Assembly (NCBI GenBank): GCA_024114885.1
Contig: CP099424.1
Coordinates: forward strand, 1,426,001-1,490,000
Source of the DNA: Septoria linicola
Taxonomy: Eukaryota > Ascomycota > Dothideomycetes > Mycosphaerellales > Mycosphaerellaceae
Reading direction: 5' to 3'
DNA: 64,000 bases
The notes beneath the pieces are model-generated. The model saw only the letters and a program-made list of their open reading frames with translations, made no database searches and was not told where the DNA came from. Shown here piece after piece: positions 33,433 through 43,497 of the stretch. Positions within the stretch are counted from its first letter, which is position 1. Every line of letters starts with the position of its first letter. The position numbers were made by a program, and so were the translations under genes.

Positions 33433-34469
33433 TCACAGCCACGGTCCACCACCACCTCGAACCACCCATCCGGCCGAGCGCAGTCTCCCCTTATCCTCCG
33501 TCGGCGCCACAATCCCATACAAGCGGAACGTCAACCCACCGTATCGACCGTGGAAGTCCGTGAAACCCCGCTTCTGCAACTGCTTCATCTTCCTCGCAAG
33601 AGTCATCTCCTTGCCTCCGCCAACACTGTTAGGACGGAGCAACTCCTCCAGATACTGGACCTCTCCCTTCTGATAGAACACTGCAGTCAGAAGATCACCA
33701 ACCGTCAAACCGTTCTCGTTGGTCACAATCCTCTCCAGCGTACCACTGCCCTCCTGACCCCTCGGTCCTCTCGCGCCCCAAGTCAAATGGACTTTCGCAA
33801 CGCAAGCTGGCGGATCGCTGACGAATCTCCGCAGTGGCAGTTCTTTCGCCTGTACTCTAGAAAGCAAGACTTGGAGATCAGAGGTGTGGAGATTGTAGCG
33901 GAAGTTACAGACCATGCCGACCTCGCGGTCACGAAGGAGTTGGCGAAGCGGTCTCCGCATTTCAAAGAGGTCGTTGAGAGTTGCGGTGAAAGCGGTATAG
34001 CTTGTCGTTTCGCCGCGTACGCAGGACGGGATCGTCAGCATTGTTGGTGCTCGTGGTGGCATCTCCTCGAGTAGGATGACTTCATCAAGCTTTCCCTCCT
34101 TGTAGAAGATCTCCCAAGCTGTCAGGTCGTCGGTGGGAGGAGTAATGAGCTTGCTCATGATGTATGGTGAGCGTTCGATAGTCTCGAACCACTTGCGTTG
34201 GACGGAGCGTACTCGGTAGAGTTGTTTGACTGTCAGGTTAAGCAGGATCTTCTCGAGGAGTTCTGTGGTGCTGAAGACTGCTCGGTTGGCGATGACTGCG
34301 GCTGCAGATGGCTAAGACTGGGTTAGCGACAGTCCTCGAGGGTGGCGAAGACGAGGGTTTGTGCTTTACACACCAGTGTGATCATATCGAGTGGGGACAC
34401 ATAGCGTGTCGCTGCTGGGCTGCTTGTAAACTCGCGAGGAAGACGCCAGGTGATCTTAGCGGTGGACAT
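33433..34469 (-). CDS. F-box protein
   Basis: Two exons, 34374-34469 and 33433-34311 (62-bp intron, GTGTGT donor, CTTAG acceptor), 324 aa. The second exon opens with an F-box: AVFSTTELLEKILLNLTVKQLYRVRSVQRKWFETIERSP (shown here in pieces; residues ~42-82), the Skp1-binding motif of SCF ubiquitin ligases. The remainder is a fungal-type C-terminal domain without recognised repeats (LTAWEIFYKEGKLDEVILLEE, VHLTWGARGPRGQEG, GLTVGDLLTAVFYQKGEVQ, GFTDFHGRYGGLTFRLYG). The start at 34469 was chosen because it joins in phase; the same frame is open further upstream but that part looks non-coding. Substrate of the ligase unknown. Confidence 0.8.
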
Positions 34470-35511
34470 GTCGGAAGAGGTTTTTCGAAAGAGGTCTTGA
34501 GCTTGAGTGGTGAATCCGTGATTGAATGTTGTAGGCCGAAGGCTGATGCTACGTAAGCGCGTGTGTCGGAGGGCTATCGTGGGTGTCAAGTGATCTTGAT
34601 GTGTGAGCGAGCAAAAGTGAGGAGGTTTGGGGACGATGGTCTCTATGTACTTTTTCACTTTTCCATGTGAAGGGCAAGCATGACCAGGCACAAGTGTGCT
34701 TGAAGATGATAGGCTATAATCTTGAGGACCGGTCTGCTGACCGACGCGTTTGTCATTGTTACCCAGACGGAGATTGGATGGGTCCAAAACTAAAAATTTG
34801 AGGACAAGTGAATAACATCGCGCGCTGGCTGCAGGACCAGGTTCTTCTCTGTTTTTTGCACATGCAGGTGTATACTGGCGGCGAGTAGAGTGGGAATGAA
34901 GATGGCCGATATTGGAAGCGGTTGACTATTGAAATGCGGACTGAGCTGTGTACGAGCTACTGGAATTGAAAGCGCTGGTGGTGTTGTAGAGGTGATGAAA
35001 AGGCTGATGATGCTATGACCTACCTGTTGAGCGGGCCGGAAATATAGCTACGAGTTCCTGTTTGCTGTGGCAAGTCAAACGATGCCTAGAAGACCGTTGG
35101 CTTTTGCTCGTGATATCTGCATGCCCCTAAAAGGCTATATTAGTACTCTTTGTCGATACGGCCCTTAACGAAGCACAAGTATCTGGCACAGCCAGAGTCG
35201 CATGGTATCATAATGCGCGCGGAGAAGGACCTCACACGCCAACCGCACATATGCTTGAGAAGCAAATGAGATATTGCTGAAGCTCGACCGAAGGGGGTGC
35301 ATCGACTAGGAGGCGTCCGTGGCGAATACTGTCGGTGTCATCCTCTTGATTGTGCCCAGCGTTGTGTGGCATCTTGGCCCAGGCACGGAAGCTACTCCTC
35401 GTCGTAGGGCGTATGCCATCTCACATGAAGCGCCGTCGGACCCCGCAGCAGCTGATCTCGGCTCTCAGCTCTCTGCATCTCTTTACTTTCACGACAATCA
35501 GCTCGAGAAGC
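34470..35511. other. 1-kb divergent intergenic region
   Basis: Lies 5' to both the F-box gene and the GST gene. An open frame continues from the F-box exon up to about 34787 but has no coding look. Nothing else recognised. Confidence 0.45.
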
Positions 35512-36135
35512 ATGGCAAACCTCACTCTCCGCCAAGCCGCTCGGTCTGGAAATTGCTACAAGGTCGCTCTCACAGCAGCGCTGACGGGAACCAAGCTCGA
35601 CAAAGTCATCACGTACAATACAGTAGAGAAGGAGACAAGAACACCTTCATATCTAGCCACGATCAATAGCAATGGCAAAGTGCCAGTCCTTCAGATCGGG
35701 GAGAATGTCTTCCTGCCCGAAAGCAATGCAGCAGCCTACTACCTTGCGGATGGATCCGACCTGATCCCGACAGATCGCCTTCAGCGCGCACAGATGCTCC
35801 AATGGATGTTCTTTGAGCAGTATACGCACGAACCCGCGATCGCTCGCCTCCGGTTCATGGTCGGTTTCAAGGGGCTGGACAACTGTACAGAGGAGGAAAA
35901 GGCCTCGGTCCCAGGCAAGCGAAAAGCCGGAGGGGCGGCTCTTGATGTGATGGAGAAGCACCTTTCAACGCGCAAATTCTTCGTCGCGGATAAGGTGACA
36001 TTGGCGGATGTGGCACTCTTCGGCTATACGCATGTTGCGCATGAGTCGGGCTTCTTTGATCTGAACGATTGGCCGAACGTGAGAGACTGGTGTGAGCGGG
36101 TCAAGGGCCTGCCAATATATGTGCCGATGGAGTAG
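35512..36135 (+). CDS. Glutathione S-transferase (eEF1B-gamma/theta-like N-domain)
   Basis: Intronless, 207 aa from ATG 35512. N-terminal thioredoxin-like domain (MANLTLRQAARSGNCYKVAL, TYNTVEKETRTPSYLATINS, NGKVPVLQIGENVFLPESNAAAYYLA) containing the cis-Pro of GKVPVL and the ESNA glutathione-binding signature. The helical C-domain has LQRAQMLQWMFFEQYTHEP and the N-capping-box-like VTLADVALFGY. The size matches single-domain GSTs. An upstream ATG in the same frame (about 35413) would add a basic, non-conserved leader. Conjugation of glutathione to electrophiles in the cytosol is the family role; the substrate is unknown. Confidence 0.85.
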   Translation: MANLTLRQAARSGNCYKVALTAALTGTKLDKVITYNTVEKETRTPSYLATINSNGKVPVLQIGENVFLPESNAAAYYLADGSDLIPTDRLQRAQMLQWMFFEQYTHEPAIARLRFMVGFKGLDNCTEEEKASVPGKRKAGGAALDVMEKHLSTRKFFVADKVTLADVALFGYTHVAHESGFFDLNDWPNVRDWCERVKGLPIYVPME

Positions 36136-36598
36136 TACCCAGGCAAGAGATTGGTACTACAACTTGGCCTATGATCTGTGTTCAGTCTTGTGACACGATT
36201 GCGATTGTACTACAGCATGTTCTGAAGCTATTCACCGTGTCCACCTTGGAATAGAGCTAGGGAGCCGAGTTGAAGAGCCTGGTCGCTACTCTCGCGATGA
36301 GGTCAACACCATGGGCGGGTAGTCCAAAGACGTTCGTGAAGGATGAGTGATGTAGAATCTGATCGAGGTAAGCGATATGTGAGCGTGAGCATGAGCTAGC
36401 GACCAGAGAAAGACCGGATCGCAGCGTGAGAAGGAGAAGGAGAAGGAGAAGGGAGACATTGGCAACGGCTCGTACCGCACAATGCGAGAATGGCACGATG
36501 ATGACCAGCTTCCCTTGGACCGCCTGCATCACCCTGCGTTCAACCTGTTTTCTCTGCTAATCAAGTATCTCGTTGCACGTTTCTTACGGACTCTTGCT
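36136..36598. other. Intergenic region with a purine repeat
   Basis: 460 bp holding the GST 3' flank and the upstream side of the next gene. It contains a GAGAAG-type microsatellite at 36428-36453. Open frames through it are low complexity. Confidence 0.5.
36428..36453. repeat. (GAGAAG)n purine microsatellite
   Basis: Four tandem copies of gagaag-type sequence about 150 bp upstream of the next gene's ATG; such polypurine tracts are common in fungal promoters. Confidence 0.7.
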
Positions 36599-37246
36599 AT
36601 GGAATCGACATTGAATTCCCTTTACAAGCTCCCGGCAGAACTACGAGAACAGATATACTTTCATGCATTTGCTTGTACAGAACAGCACGCATACTGCTAC
36701 TGGAAAGATGGAGTATTAATAACTCTTGTCGACGGCAGGATCTACAAAATATTTACACATACCCCGTATAATCTCGGAAAGTCTCTCAGATGTGGCGCCA
36801 CGGCTCTGACGCTCTTGCGAACCTGCAGCTCAATCTATCACGAAGCCCTGCCAGTCTTTCACAACGTGCTAGAGTTGCGGTTGCACATCGATGGAAGGTA
36901 CAAATCATCTACCGAAATCAAAGGGCAAGATCTCGGACCCATCGAACACCTAAAGTTCATTCGATTTGCCAGAGTCTGGGACATAACTGTGAGACTGAGC
37001 ACTCTGGAAGATCTGGATCGACTGATAGCTCAGATTGATGGTCTCAAAGAACTGCTCAAGGACAATAAGCAGATCGAATGGCGTAGCATCTCAGTACAAC
37101 TTTCGAGGTACAACGAGCATCCCGAAGCTGGCCAGAAAGTGCTAGATGCTGTTCGCGCCATGACTGGAGTGCAACAGCTTGATGAGATACAGGATCCCTG
37201 GCGTGAAGGCACAACAGTATTCGATTATCAATCGTCGGGGAAATGA
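36599..37246 (+). CDS. 2EXR/DUF7730-like fungal protein
   Basis: Intronless, 215 aa from ATG 36599. The N-terminus STLNSLYKLPAELREQIYFHAF matches the F-box-like helix (L..LP.E.R..IY) that opens the large fungal 2EXR/DUF7730 families. It is followed by ATALTLLRTCSSIYHEALPVF, the usual second conserved block (LL.tCr.iy.Ea...ly). The C-terminal half (FARVWDITVRLSTLEDLDRLI, KQIEWRSISVQLSRY) fits the beta/alpha pattern of the same families. Function is unknown for the whole group. The frame is open upstream to 36482, but the conserved region begins just after 36599. Confidence 0.78.
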   Translation: MESTLNSLYKLPAELREQIYFHAFACTEQHAYCYWKDGVLITLVDGRIYKIFTHTPYNLGKSLRCGATALTLLRTCSSIYHEALPVFHNVLELRLHIDGRYKSSTEIKGQDLGPIEHLKFIRFARVWDITVRLSTLEDLDRLIAQIDGLKELLKDNKQIEWRSISVQLSRYNEHPEAGQKVLDAVRAMTGVQQLDEIQDPWREGTTVFDYQSSGK

Positions 37247-37375
37247 GAAGATCCAGGGCTAATGGAAGTCACTCCTGTGTGGAAGTCTGGAAACGAGTTC
37301 AATGCTGAAGGAGAACACTACCACATCTATCCATACCAAGTCGAGCGTATACACCCCAACACTGGCCATGAAGCC

Positions 37376-38077
37376 CTACGCGGACGCCTCTGTGATCTTG
37401 CTCAGGTCTACCGATGCCAACATTCTGTAAGCCTCCTTCATGATATCTAACTTGCTTGCATCGATCACGTCGCTGCCACAAGTTGTCGTGATTAAGCTGT
37501 TGATGTTATCAAATCCAGCCAGTCCACTGACGGTGCTCGCCTTCTGGACTGCATTAATGACAAAGCGGAAAGTCTTGAGCGATACACCAAGCGGCAGAAC
37601 AGCAGTCTCCAGGATCTGGGCAGCATAGTTGAACGACTCCAGCCAGACTTCGCAAATCACACCGCCAGCCTCTGCTGTCATCTCGGTGATGAGCTCAGCA
37701 AGATATTGCTGGAGATCGACATTGCATTCGCATTTGCCCATTGTGTATCGCTCGCCGTTGGGGTTTGGCTCGTCACTGATGATGTAAGGGTCCCGGTGGT
37801 AATCGCCAGCTATGCAAGAGACGCTGTTGGACTTGCAGTAGGCTTGACAGATGGCGAGGTTGTCGCAGCAGGCACTTGGCTCAATATAATAGCGGCACAG
37901 ACCAAGTGCTGTGAAGTCCGCTGTGGCCTTGTTGTACTTTTCCCAGGAAGGACGGGCCAGCTCGCGATATCGAAGGTTGGGAGATGTTGGTGGAGCAGCA
38001 GTAGCTGGAAGTGCGATCACGCTACTGATGGATGCCGAGATGGCGAAGAGAGAAGAGATCAAGTTAATGGAGAACAT
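37376..38077 (-). CDS. Secreted cysteine-rich protein
   Basis: Intronless, 233 aa from ATG 38077. Signal peptide MFSINLISSLFAISASISSV with cleavage likely after IALPATA. The mature part has ten cysteines, eight of them packed into residues ~65-130 (LCRYY, SACCDN, AICQAYCKS, SCIAG, KCECN), then one in VICEVW and one in TTCGSD; an even number consistent with five disulphides. No transmembrane segment or GPI signal. The C-terminal part is helical and Cys-poor. I recognise no enzyme domain; candidates are a secreted effector-like or wall-associated protein. The open frame upstream of 38077 is Ser/Thr-rich but unlikely to be coding because the signal peptide starts cleanly at this Met. Confidence 0.75.
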   Translation of the reverse strand: MFSINLISSLFAISASISSVIALPATAAPPTSPNLRYRELARPSWEKYNKATADFTALGLCRYYIEPSACCDNLAICQAYCKSNSVSCIAGDYHRDPYIISDEPNPNGERYTMGKCECNVDLQQYLAELITEMTAEAGGVICEVWLESFNYAAQILETAVLPLGVSLKTFRFVINAVQKASTVSGLAGFDNINSLITTTCGSDVIDASKLDIMKEAYRMLASVDLSKITEASA

Positions 38078-38380
38078 CTTGCTTGATATGCTGAAAGGAT
38101 GTTTAGTTGTGCTTGTCGATTGTGATAGAGATGTGGTAATGGTCGTATGTCTGAATGAGACTGTGCTGGTTGCTCCGAAGCTTTGAGTGCTTGTTGATGC
38201 TGCTGTTGGTTTTGCTGATGCTTTGAGTGCTAGTGCTGCCGTTGATGATGCCTTCACTGCTGGCGAGACAAAAATACTGTATACTCACGATCGCTGGCAC
38301 TACGACTTACCGCATTTCACGAGAAGTCTATTCCTGTGCAGAAGGATGTGTTGGTGTTCGCTTGCCAAAGTTCTTTCTCG
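38078..38380. other. Short intergenic region
   Basis: About 300 bp upstream of the secreted protein gene and downstream of the GNAT pseudogene; Ser/Ala-coding-like low complexity in several frames, no feature supported. Confidence 0.4.
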
Positions 38381-39310
38381 TCAACAGGTACTGACGCTGT
38401 CTAGCAGATCCAAAAGAAGTCGTACAGAAGCGCCAAGTCTGTCCGCAGCATCTATTTGCGAAGGCGCGTAGAACACTGCCATTGGTATCGCACTCAAGAT
38501 GGCATCGCTGAAAGGATCAGAGTGGGCTCTGGTTGGGCTGTGCTGTATCCACTCGCTTGTGGCATTGCTTGTGCTGTACCGAGCCCGGCTAAAGTCCGTG
38601 TAAACTGTTATCAAGGTCGACCGAAATAGATCGTGCGACATAGCTTCAAGCCACTGAATCCTTACTATCCGCTGAGATTCTGTTCCATGACTTGCTCTCC
38701 ATTCATGCTCGAGCATACCAAATTGAACCTGATGACAGAGGGAGTCCAGTTAGCACTTGCATGCAGTGGCAAACTTCTGATTTTACTCACATCATCCCAA
38801 AATTGTCCTTGAAACCATATCGCCTCACGACCTCTGCCTTCAAGCTTGATGCCCAAGCCTCTCATACAAACGGACAGCACCTTGATTATACCCAAAAGCA
38901 CAAATTCCGACTCTGTGCAGTCCAGCGATCTGAAAGGCCCATTGCAATACCCAATTGATAGCTTCGCTGCCGTAGCCTTTGCCTTGGTATTCTCGTAGAA
39001 TGTCGATACCAATGTCAGTGTTTCTGTGGTGAGCAAGGTGAGGCTCGATAGCATCAAGATGCATGGCTCCGATAGGCACATGCTTGGAGTCTTGGTCGGC
39101 CGCTGGCAGACAGATGACTACTCCGAGCAAGACCTTGCTAGCAACGTGGTTCATATAGCGTTTTGCATCCTCGCGAGATTGAGGAGCTGCGATCCTGGCA
39201 TTGGAGTTCTGAAAGCTGAGCGGATCGCGCTGAATTTGGAGAAAGAATTCTTCGTCTTCTGCTGGCTCGACTGCTCGGTAGACCAGCCTTGCAGACTCAA
39301 AGGGGCCCAT
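38381..39310 (-). pseudogene. GNAT-family N-acetyltransferase with a frameshift
   Basis: From ATG 39310 the frame gives a normal GNAT fold: N-terminal beta/alpha part (SARLVYRAVEPAEDEEFF), VPIGAMHLDAI, DIGIDILREYQGKGYGSEAI (acetyl-CoA loop, Q/R-x-x-G-x-G/A) and GAVRLYERLG. Right after ERLG, at about 38848-38854, the frame goes to a stop within three codons. Meanwhile the next frame continues exactly with the expected family ending (IKLEGRGREAIWFQGQFWDDV), an intron at 38729-38790 and QFGMLEHEW. One base too many near 38851 explains this, and no GT-AG intron does. So it is a frameshifted gene or a sequence error. The frame after EHEW runs on another ~100 codons without family support. The family acetylates amines on small molecules or proteins; it is similar to spermidine/ribosomal-protein acetyltransferases. 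Confidence 0.75.
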
Positions 39311-39808
39311 GCTGCTTGTCGTTTTGCCTTGAGACGAAGACTCTCGCGTGTAAGAAGGAAGGAATTGCTGCTGCCATAGACAATTCTTTTAACGCTTGTG
39401 ATCGGCTTCCCGAATATGGTCACCGCTTCTGATCCCAGGTCATCATGATCGTAGTGCTCACCACTATCCGGCACGAGACTGGGCATCGCTTGCTGGCACA
39501 GACAGCGCGTCTTTAGGCGCCATGACCGCGAACGATGAACGACGTAGATCAGGAGACACGTCCGACATCGTGATGGCATGACCAGGGTCGTGGTTGTCGG
39601 GTCAGAGGCCTGCAGCGTCTGCCCTTAGCGGCCGCTGTCGGTTGATCCAATCGCGAATTCGCCAAGAATCAGAGGACCCATTCAGCGCCTAAAATGCCAT
39701 TCGATGTGAGCGAACAACTTGCCACTTTTCCCTATACCATCGTTTTGCGACCCGAACGTTCTGCACGGTATACATTCTGGAGGCAAGACACCTCCACAAA
39801 GCGCTTGC
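39311..39808. promoter_or_regulatory. Shared upstream region of GNAT and TPR genes
   Basis: About 500 bp between divergent genes, 5' to both. No further feature recognised. Confidence 0.4.
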
Positions 39809-40312
39809 ATGGCATCCGAGGCGTTCTGGCAAGGTATCGACAGTGAGAGACGTCGGACCATTTCCGAGCTCATACCTCCTGAGCAGATTGAAGATCAGCT
39901 TCCGCCTCTGGTCCATACTCAACCAGTCGGACAAAGACAAGCGCTACTGATCAGTATCCTGGATGCGTTCGCGCAAGCTCATGTAGAAGAAGCTCGCCAA
40001 GGACCAAACAATGCCCACAGTCGAGCTCTTTACCTGATGGGTGCTCTGCAGATAGACATTGGCAAGTTTCCCGCTGCAGAAGAGACATTTCGCAAGATTT
40101 TGTCGTACGAGGACGCGAATCATGTAGACATTGCGGCACGTGAAGGTCTCATCGAAGCGCTTGCGAGCCAGAAGAAATATGATATTGCCATTGCTGAGGT
40201 CGAGCAACTGAGCAGTCGCATTCGCGCAACACAGGGAGACGACTCGCCAGGTCTGCTCACTTGCTCGCAAATGGCAGAAAGAATCAAGAACGACCAACTC
40301 ATCGCCGAGTGA
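39809..40312 (+). CDS. TPR-like small protein
   Basis: Intronless, 167 aa from ATG 39809 (MASEAFWQGIDSERRRT). Helical throughout; the central region NAHSRALYLMGALQIDIGKFPAAEETFRKIL followed by REGLIEALASQKKYDIAIAEVEQL reads as one and a half to two tetratricopeptide repeats (the A/G/Y/F/A/P spacing is recognisable). No signal peptide. TPR proteins are interaction scaffolds; partner unknown. The frame is open upstream to 39719 but without an ATG. Confidence 0.65.
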   Translation: MASEAFWQGIDSERRRTISELIPPEQIEDQLPPLVHTQPVGQRQALLISILDAFAQAHVEEARQGPNNAHSRALYLMGALQIDIGKFPAAEETFRKILSYEDANHVDIAAREGLIEALASQKKYDIAIAEVEQLSSRIRATQGDDSPGLLTCSQMAERIKNDQLIAE

Positions 40313-40765
40313 GCGAACGATGGCAAGAAGGGGGACCAATGACCAACGAAATTCAGACTTGAGCTGTGGTCGCCGGCAACCTTTCGGCGCTCTCTATGAG
40401 CTACAAGAATCATCTTGCTGATTGATCAGCTCGTTTCGAAAGCGAGCCCGTGTATCACCAAAGTGCTGCCAGAGCACCATCAAAAGTCTTGGCATTAATC
40501 AGCTGGACCGGGAGGATGCTTCGCGTCCGGATTTGCGGCTCCGCTCGAAGACGAGACATCGTTTCGAAGATGTTTTCGCCGATAGCTTTTTCGGCGAGAG
40601 ACACTCGATCTTTTGTCAGCTCGCATGTTGTCGCTTCCCGGCTGGAATCATGCCGTCAGCATGAAGCTGAGCTTGTGTGGAGTGATTGCGACTTGCAGAC
40701 TAGCATATAAGCAAGGCAGACGATAGTAGAACTGAACAAGCAGAACCTCGATGAAGATTCAAGAC
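40313..40765. other. Intergenic region
   Basis: 450 bp between the TPR-like gene and the Ure2-type GST gene; presumed promoter of the latter. Nothing else seen. Confidence 0.4.
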
Positions 40766-41555
40766 ATGGCCTCTATCAAACCACTAAAGCTGTACAGCCA
40801 CAGCCCCGTACGTATTGCATGTAAACATACTGCGCCAAATCTGTGTACTGATGTCTATACAGAGCCCGAACCCTTTCAAGGTAATGATCATTCTCGAGGA
40901 GCTTGGTCTGTCATACGAGCTTGAAGAGGTCGATTTCTCCGAGATCAAACAAGAGCCTTTCATCAGCGTCAACCCGAACGGACGCCTTCCAGCCCTCGAG
41001 GATCCAAACACTGGCATCGTGCTGTGGGAGTCTGCAGCAATTATCGAATACCTGCTTGACCAGTATGACCAGGACTTTAAGCTGCACTCTGGTTCTTCGC
41101 CTCAAAAGTACCACGAAGCAACTTGGAAGCACTTTCAGATGAGTGGCCAGGGTCCGTACTACGGGCAACTTGCTTGGTTCACCATGGTATGCCCACCCAA
41201 ATCTTGTCTCTTGCCTGTCCAAAACTGTACTGACTTTTGATCAAAGTTCCATCCCGAGAAGAACCTCAAATCCGCCATCGATCGCTACGCCGCCGAAGTG
41301 CGCCGCGTGATTGGAGTGATCGAGTTGCACCTCACCAAAACCGGCCAGACCCATCTCGTCGGCAACCAAGTATCCTTTGTCGATCTGATGTGGTTCCCGT
41401 GGAATGACATGGCAGGTCAATACCTGCTGGGCGAAGGTGGCGCTGAGGAGTGGCAGAAGACATGGCCCAAGTCCTACGAGTGGCACCAGAAGCTTGCCGA
41501 GCGCGAGAGTGTCAAGGTCGCTCAGGAGAAGCGCGATGCCGCAAAGACGCAGTGA
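40766..41555 (+). CDS. Glutathione S-transferase, Ure2p/GTT-like
   Basis: Three exons, 40766-40807, 40863-41186, 41247-41555; introns 55 and 60 bp, 224 aa. The thioredoxin-like N-domain starts KPLKLYSHSP and continues after the intron with SPNPFKVMIILEELGLSYE and VNPNGRLPALEDP (cis-Pro), then VLWESAAIIEYL (the ES glutathione motif). C-domain: QGPYYGQLAWF, HLVGNQVSFVDLMWFPW (N-capping box) and LLGEGGAEEWQKTWPK. This is the fungal Ure2-like/GSTFuA-related type that occurs in many copies in filamentous fungi and handles electrophile stress. A second in-frame ATG at 40751 would add five residues. Convergent with the next gene (stop-to-stop about 16 bp apart). Confidence 0.9.
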
Positions 41556-41571
41556 TGTATCGCTTAGCGGA

Positions 41572-42111
41572 TCAGGATCCGCGCTGCGTCTGACGCCCAA
41601 AATCAAGCGTTCGATGTAAGTTCTGATCAAGCTGAGGACGCCAACGTGGGTGCCAAAGGACTTTGACATTGTTGTCACGACGAATGATGTGTCTGCTCCA
41701 TTCTTTGCCTCCTTGGATAAACTTGTCCTTGAATCCGCACAGGATTCTGCACTTCTTGCATTCCCGCCTGTTCGTCCCTGCTGCGAATACTTCAGTGTGC
41801 TCGGAGACTGACGCAATCCATTTCTGATACATTGCGAAATCTGGAAGAATGAATACGTTCGATGTGTAGTAGACTTCGCGGTACCGTCTGCGAAGGGCAG
41901 ATGTCAGTTGCAGCATGGCTGGGACACGGTAGGATGCTTGTTGGACTGTGATATTTGTGCCGGTCGGAATCAGAGGTCCTTGATAGATGTATCCGTGAAT
42001 GATGTCGATCAGTTCTGTTGGAAGAGCCCAGATGTGCTCGCGAAGTGTCAAAGGCTGTGGCTGCATTTGTCGTTGCTTTAGTTGCAACGTCCGCCTTTCT
42101 CTGTCCGACAT
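41572..42111 (-). CDS. F-box-like/2EXR-type hypothetical protein
   Basis: Intronless, 179 aa from ATG 42111. After a Gln/Arg-rich start (RRTLQLKQRQMQPQPL) it has HIWALPTELIDIIHGYIY, an F-box-like opening helix common to fungal orphan families. Then VPAMLQLTSALRRRYREVYYTSNVFIL (the second conserved block) and, near the end, a paired Cys motif ECKKCRILCGF. It ends FGRQTQRGS. Function unknown. Its stop is only 16 bp from the stop of the Ure2-like GST on the other strand, so the two 3' UTRs must overlap. Confidence 0.75.
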   Translation of the reverse strand: MSDRERRTLQLKQRQMQPQPLTLREHIWALPTELIDIIHGYIYQGPLIPTGTNITVQQASYRVPAMLQLTSALRRRYREVYYTSNVFILPDFAMYQKWIASVSEHTEVFAAGTNRRECKKCRILCGFKDKFIQGGKEWSRHIIRRDNNVKVLWHPRWRPQLDQNLHRTLDFGRQTQRGS

Positions 42112-42629
42112 GCTTGATGTGTATGCTATACTTTCACTTCACTATGCCGGGAAGGTGGATATGTGTATGTCTGACCTTACTTTTTCGACAAAGCTTGATT
42201 GTATGACTGGTCTTGCTGGTGATATCGTTGCTCGGAACTTTGTCGCTTGTCCCTGCGTGTCAGTCATTAGAAGGGTCGCTGGAGGTGCGTCTTCGTAGCA
42301 GAATGACATGAGGCATCAGTGAACGGGAGAGGAGATAGCCACTTTCTTCGATCTTCATTAGGCATGTGTAGTGAACTAAGTATATGCAGCAAGAACCAAA
42401 CCATCTAGGTGTCGCAGCTACGCCTTATCTCGAGTCTCCCGTGAACTTTGTCCAGTGCTTGGGCTTTCGGCGCTCAGGCACCTCTCGGCTGGCGCTGTCC
42501 CACTCCATCCACTGGGCGTATACTATGCTCTGCTTCGACGAGTCGCATTGCACACGCTGACCTTCTGCACCAAACCTCTGCCGATGAGCCCACCTTTGAG
42601 CCATCAACCAGCAGTTCTCTTAGCCCGTA
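42112..42629. other. Intergenic region
   Basis: About 520 bp; the upstream region of the 179-aa gene and 3' flank of the zinc-finger-like gene. No exon supported. Confidence 0.4.
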
Positions 42630-43497
42630 TCAGCCAGTCTTACCCTTCTTGATCGCAGCGAGCTTCAGCTGAGCTCGAGCAATCTGGATGTCGAGCCGCT
42701 GCAATCGGAGTTCCTCAAGCTCCAACTCCAGCTGAGCTTCCTCGTCGATTCCACCTTTCGGGGCCTGTGTCGGCACAGCAGAAGATGTTGCTTCTGGCTC
42801 CGTATGTGGTTCTGCTCCTTCTTCTTGCTTGAGCTGGTTGCCGTCCAGTGGCACAAAGACCTCCCCGGTACGACGCTTTTTCTGTCGCTGAGCATCAGCG
42901 CTGGGTAGTTCGTCCAGTCCCTCATCCGTGACTCCGTGAGATCTATCACGAGTTCTTTGCGCTTGCGGCCGCCTTGAACGACATTGTTCTCTGTCTCTTG
43001 CTCGGACTCTTGCTTGATTGCCACGTCTTTCCCTTCGTAATCGAGGTCTCCCATAAGGTCTTTGAAGAATTCTGTAAGGGAACATCAGCAGAGGACTCCA
43101 AACAACTTTAGATGGCGATCGAGCTGGTACCGTCTGCCACCACAATCATGGCATCGCTTTCAATTTTGCTCGGGTGACCATTCGATCTATTCGCCTTCTT
43201 TATCTTACTGCTACGATGGACCCTCTCCAGGTGCTCGTGCAGTTCACCTCTACCGCGCTCCTTGTAAGGGCAAAACCCGTGCTTTCCTGGCATTCTGCAA
43301 TGTCGCTCGCCGAAATGAACAATAGGATAGCCCTTCTGGTCGTACGAGAAGGATTTCACGTGCTTTGGTAGCTCTTGCATGTCCAAGCGGAAGAACGCTC
43401 TGTAAGCAGCCTATGCTGGTCAGCTCAAGAAGAATCCATATGATGTGCAAGTACCGACCGACTCTGTCGCCAGACCATCGTAGTAGTAGCGTGCCAT
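42630..43497 (-). CDS. Zinc-finger-like nuclear protein with C-terminal coiled coil
   Basis: Four exons, 43455-43497, 43131-43397, 42950-43071, 42630-42887; 229 aa. Start MARYYYDGLATESV at 43497; the first two junctions are in phase with normal sites. The 42888-42949 intron uses a less usual GTGATA donor but is needed to keep the frame (alternatives are a 32-bp gap, too short for an intron). Seen: HFGERHCRMPGKHGFCPYKE followed by GELHEHLERVH, a degenerate C2H2-like finger; two basic nuclear-type patches (GGRKRKEL and QKKRRTG); acidic/Ser spacer; and a Leu-rich heptad C-terminus (QLELELEELRLQRLDIQIARA). It could be a DNA-binding regulator. Confidence is good for exons 1-3, moderate for the last junction. 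Confidence 0.68.
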
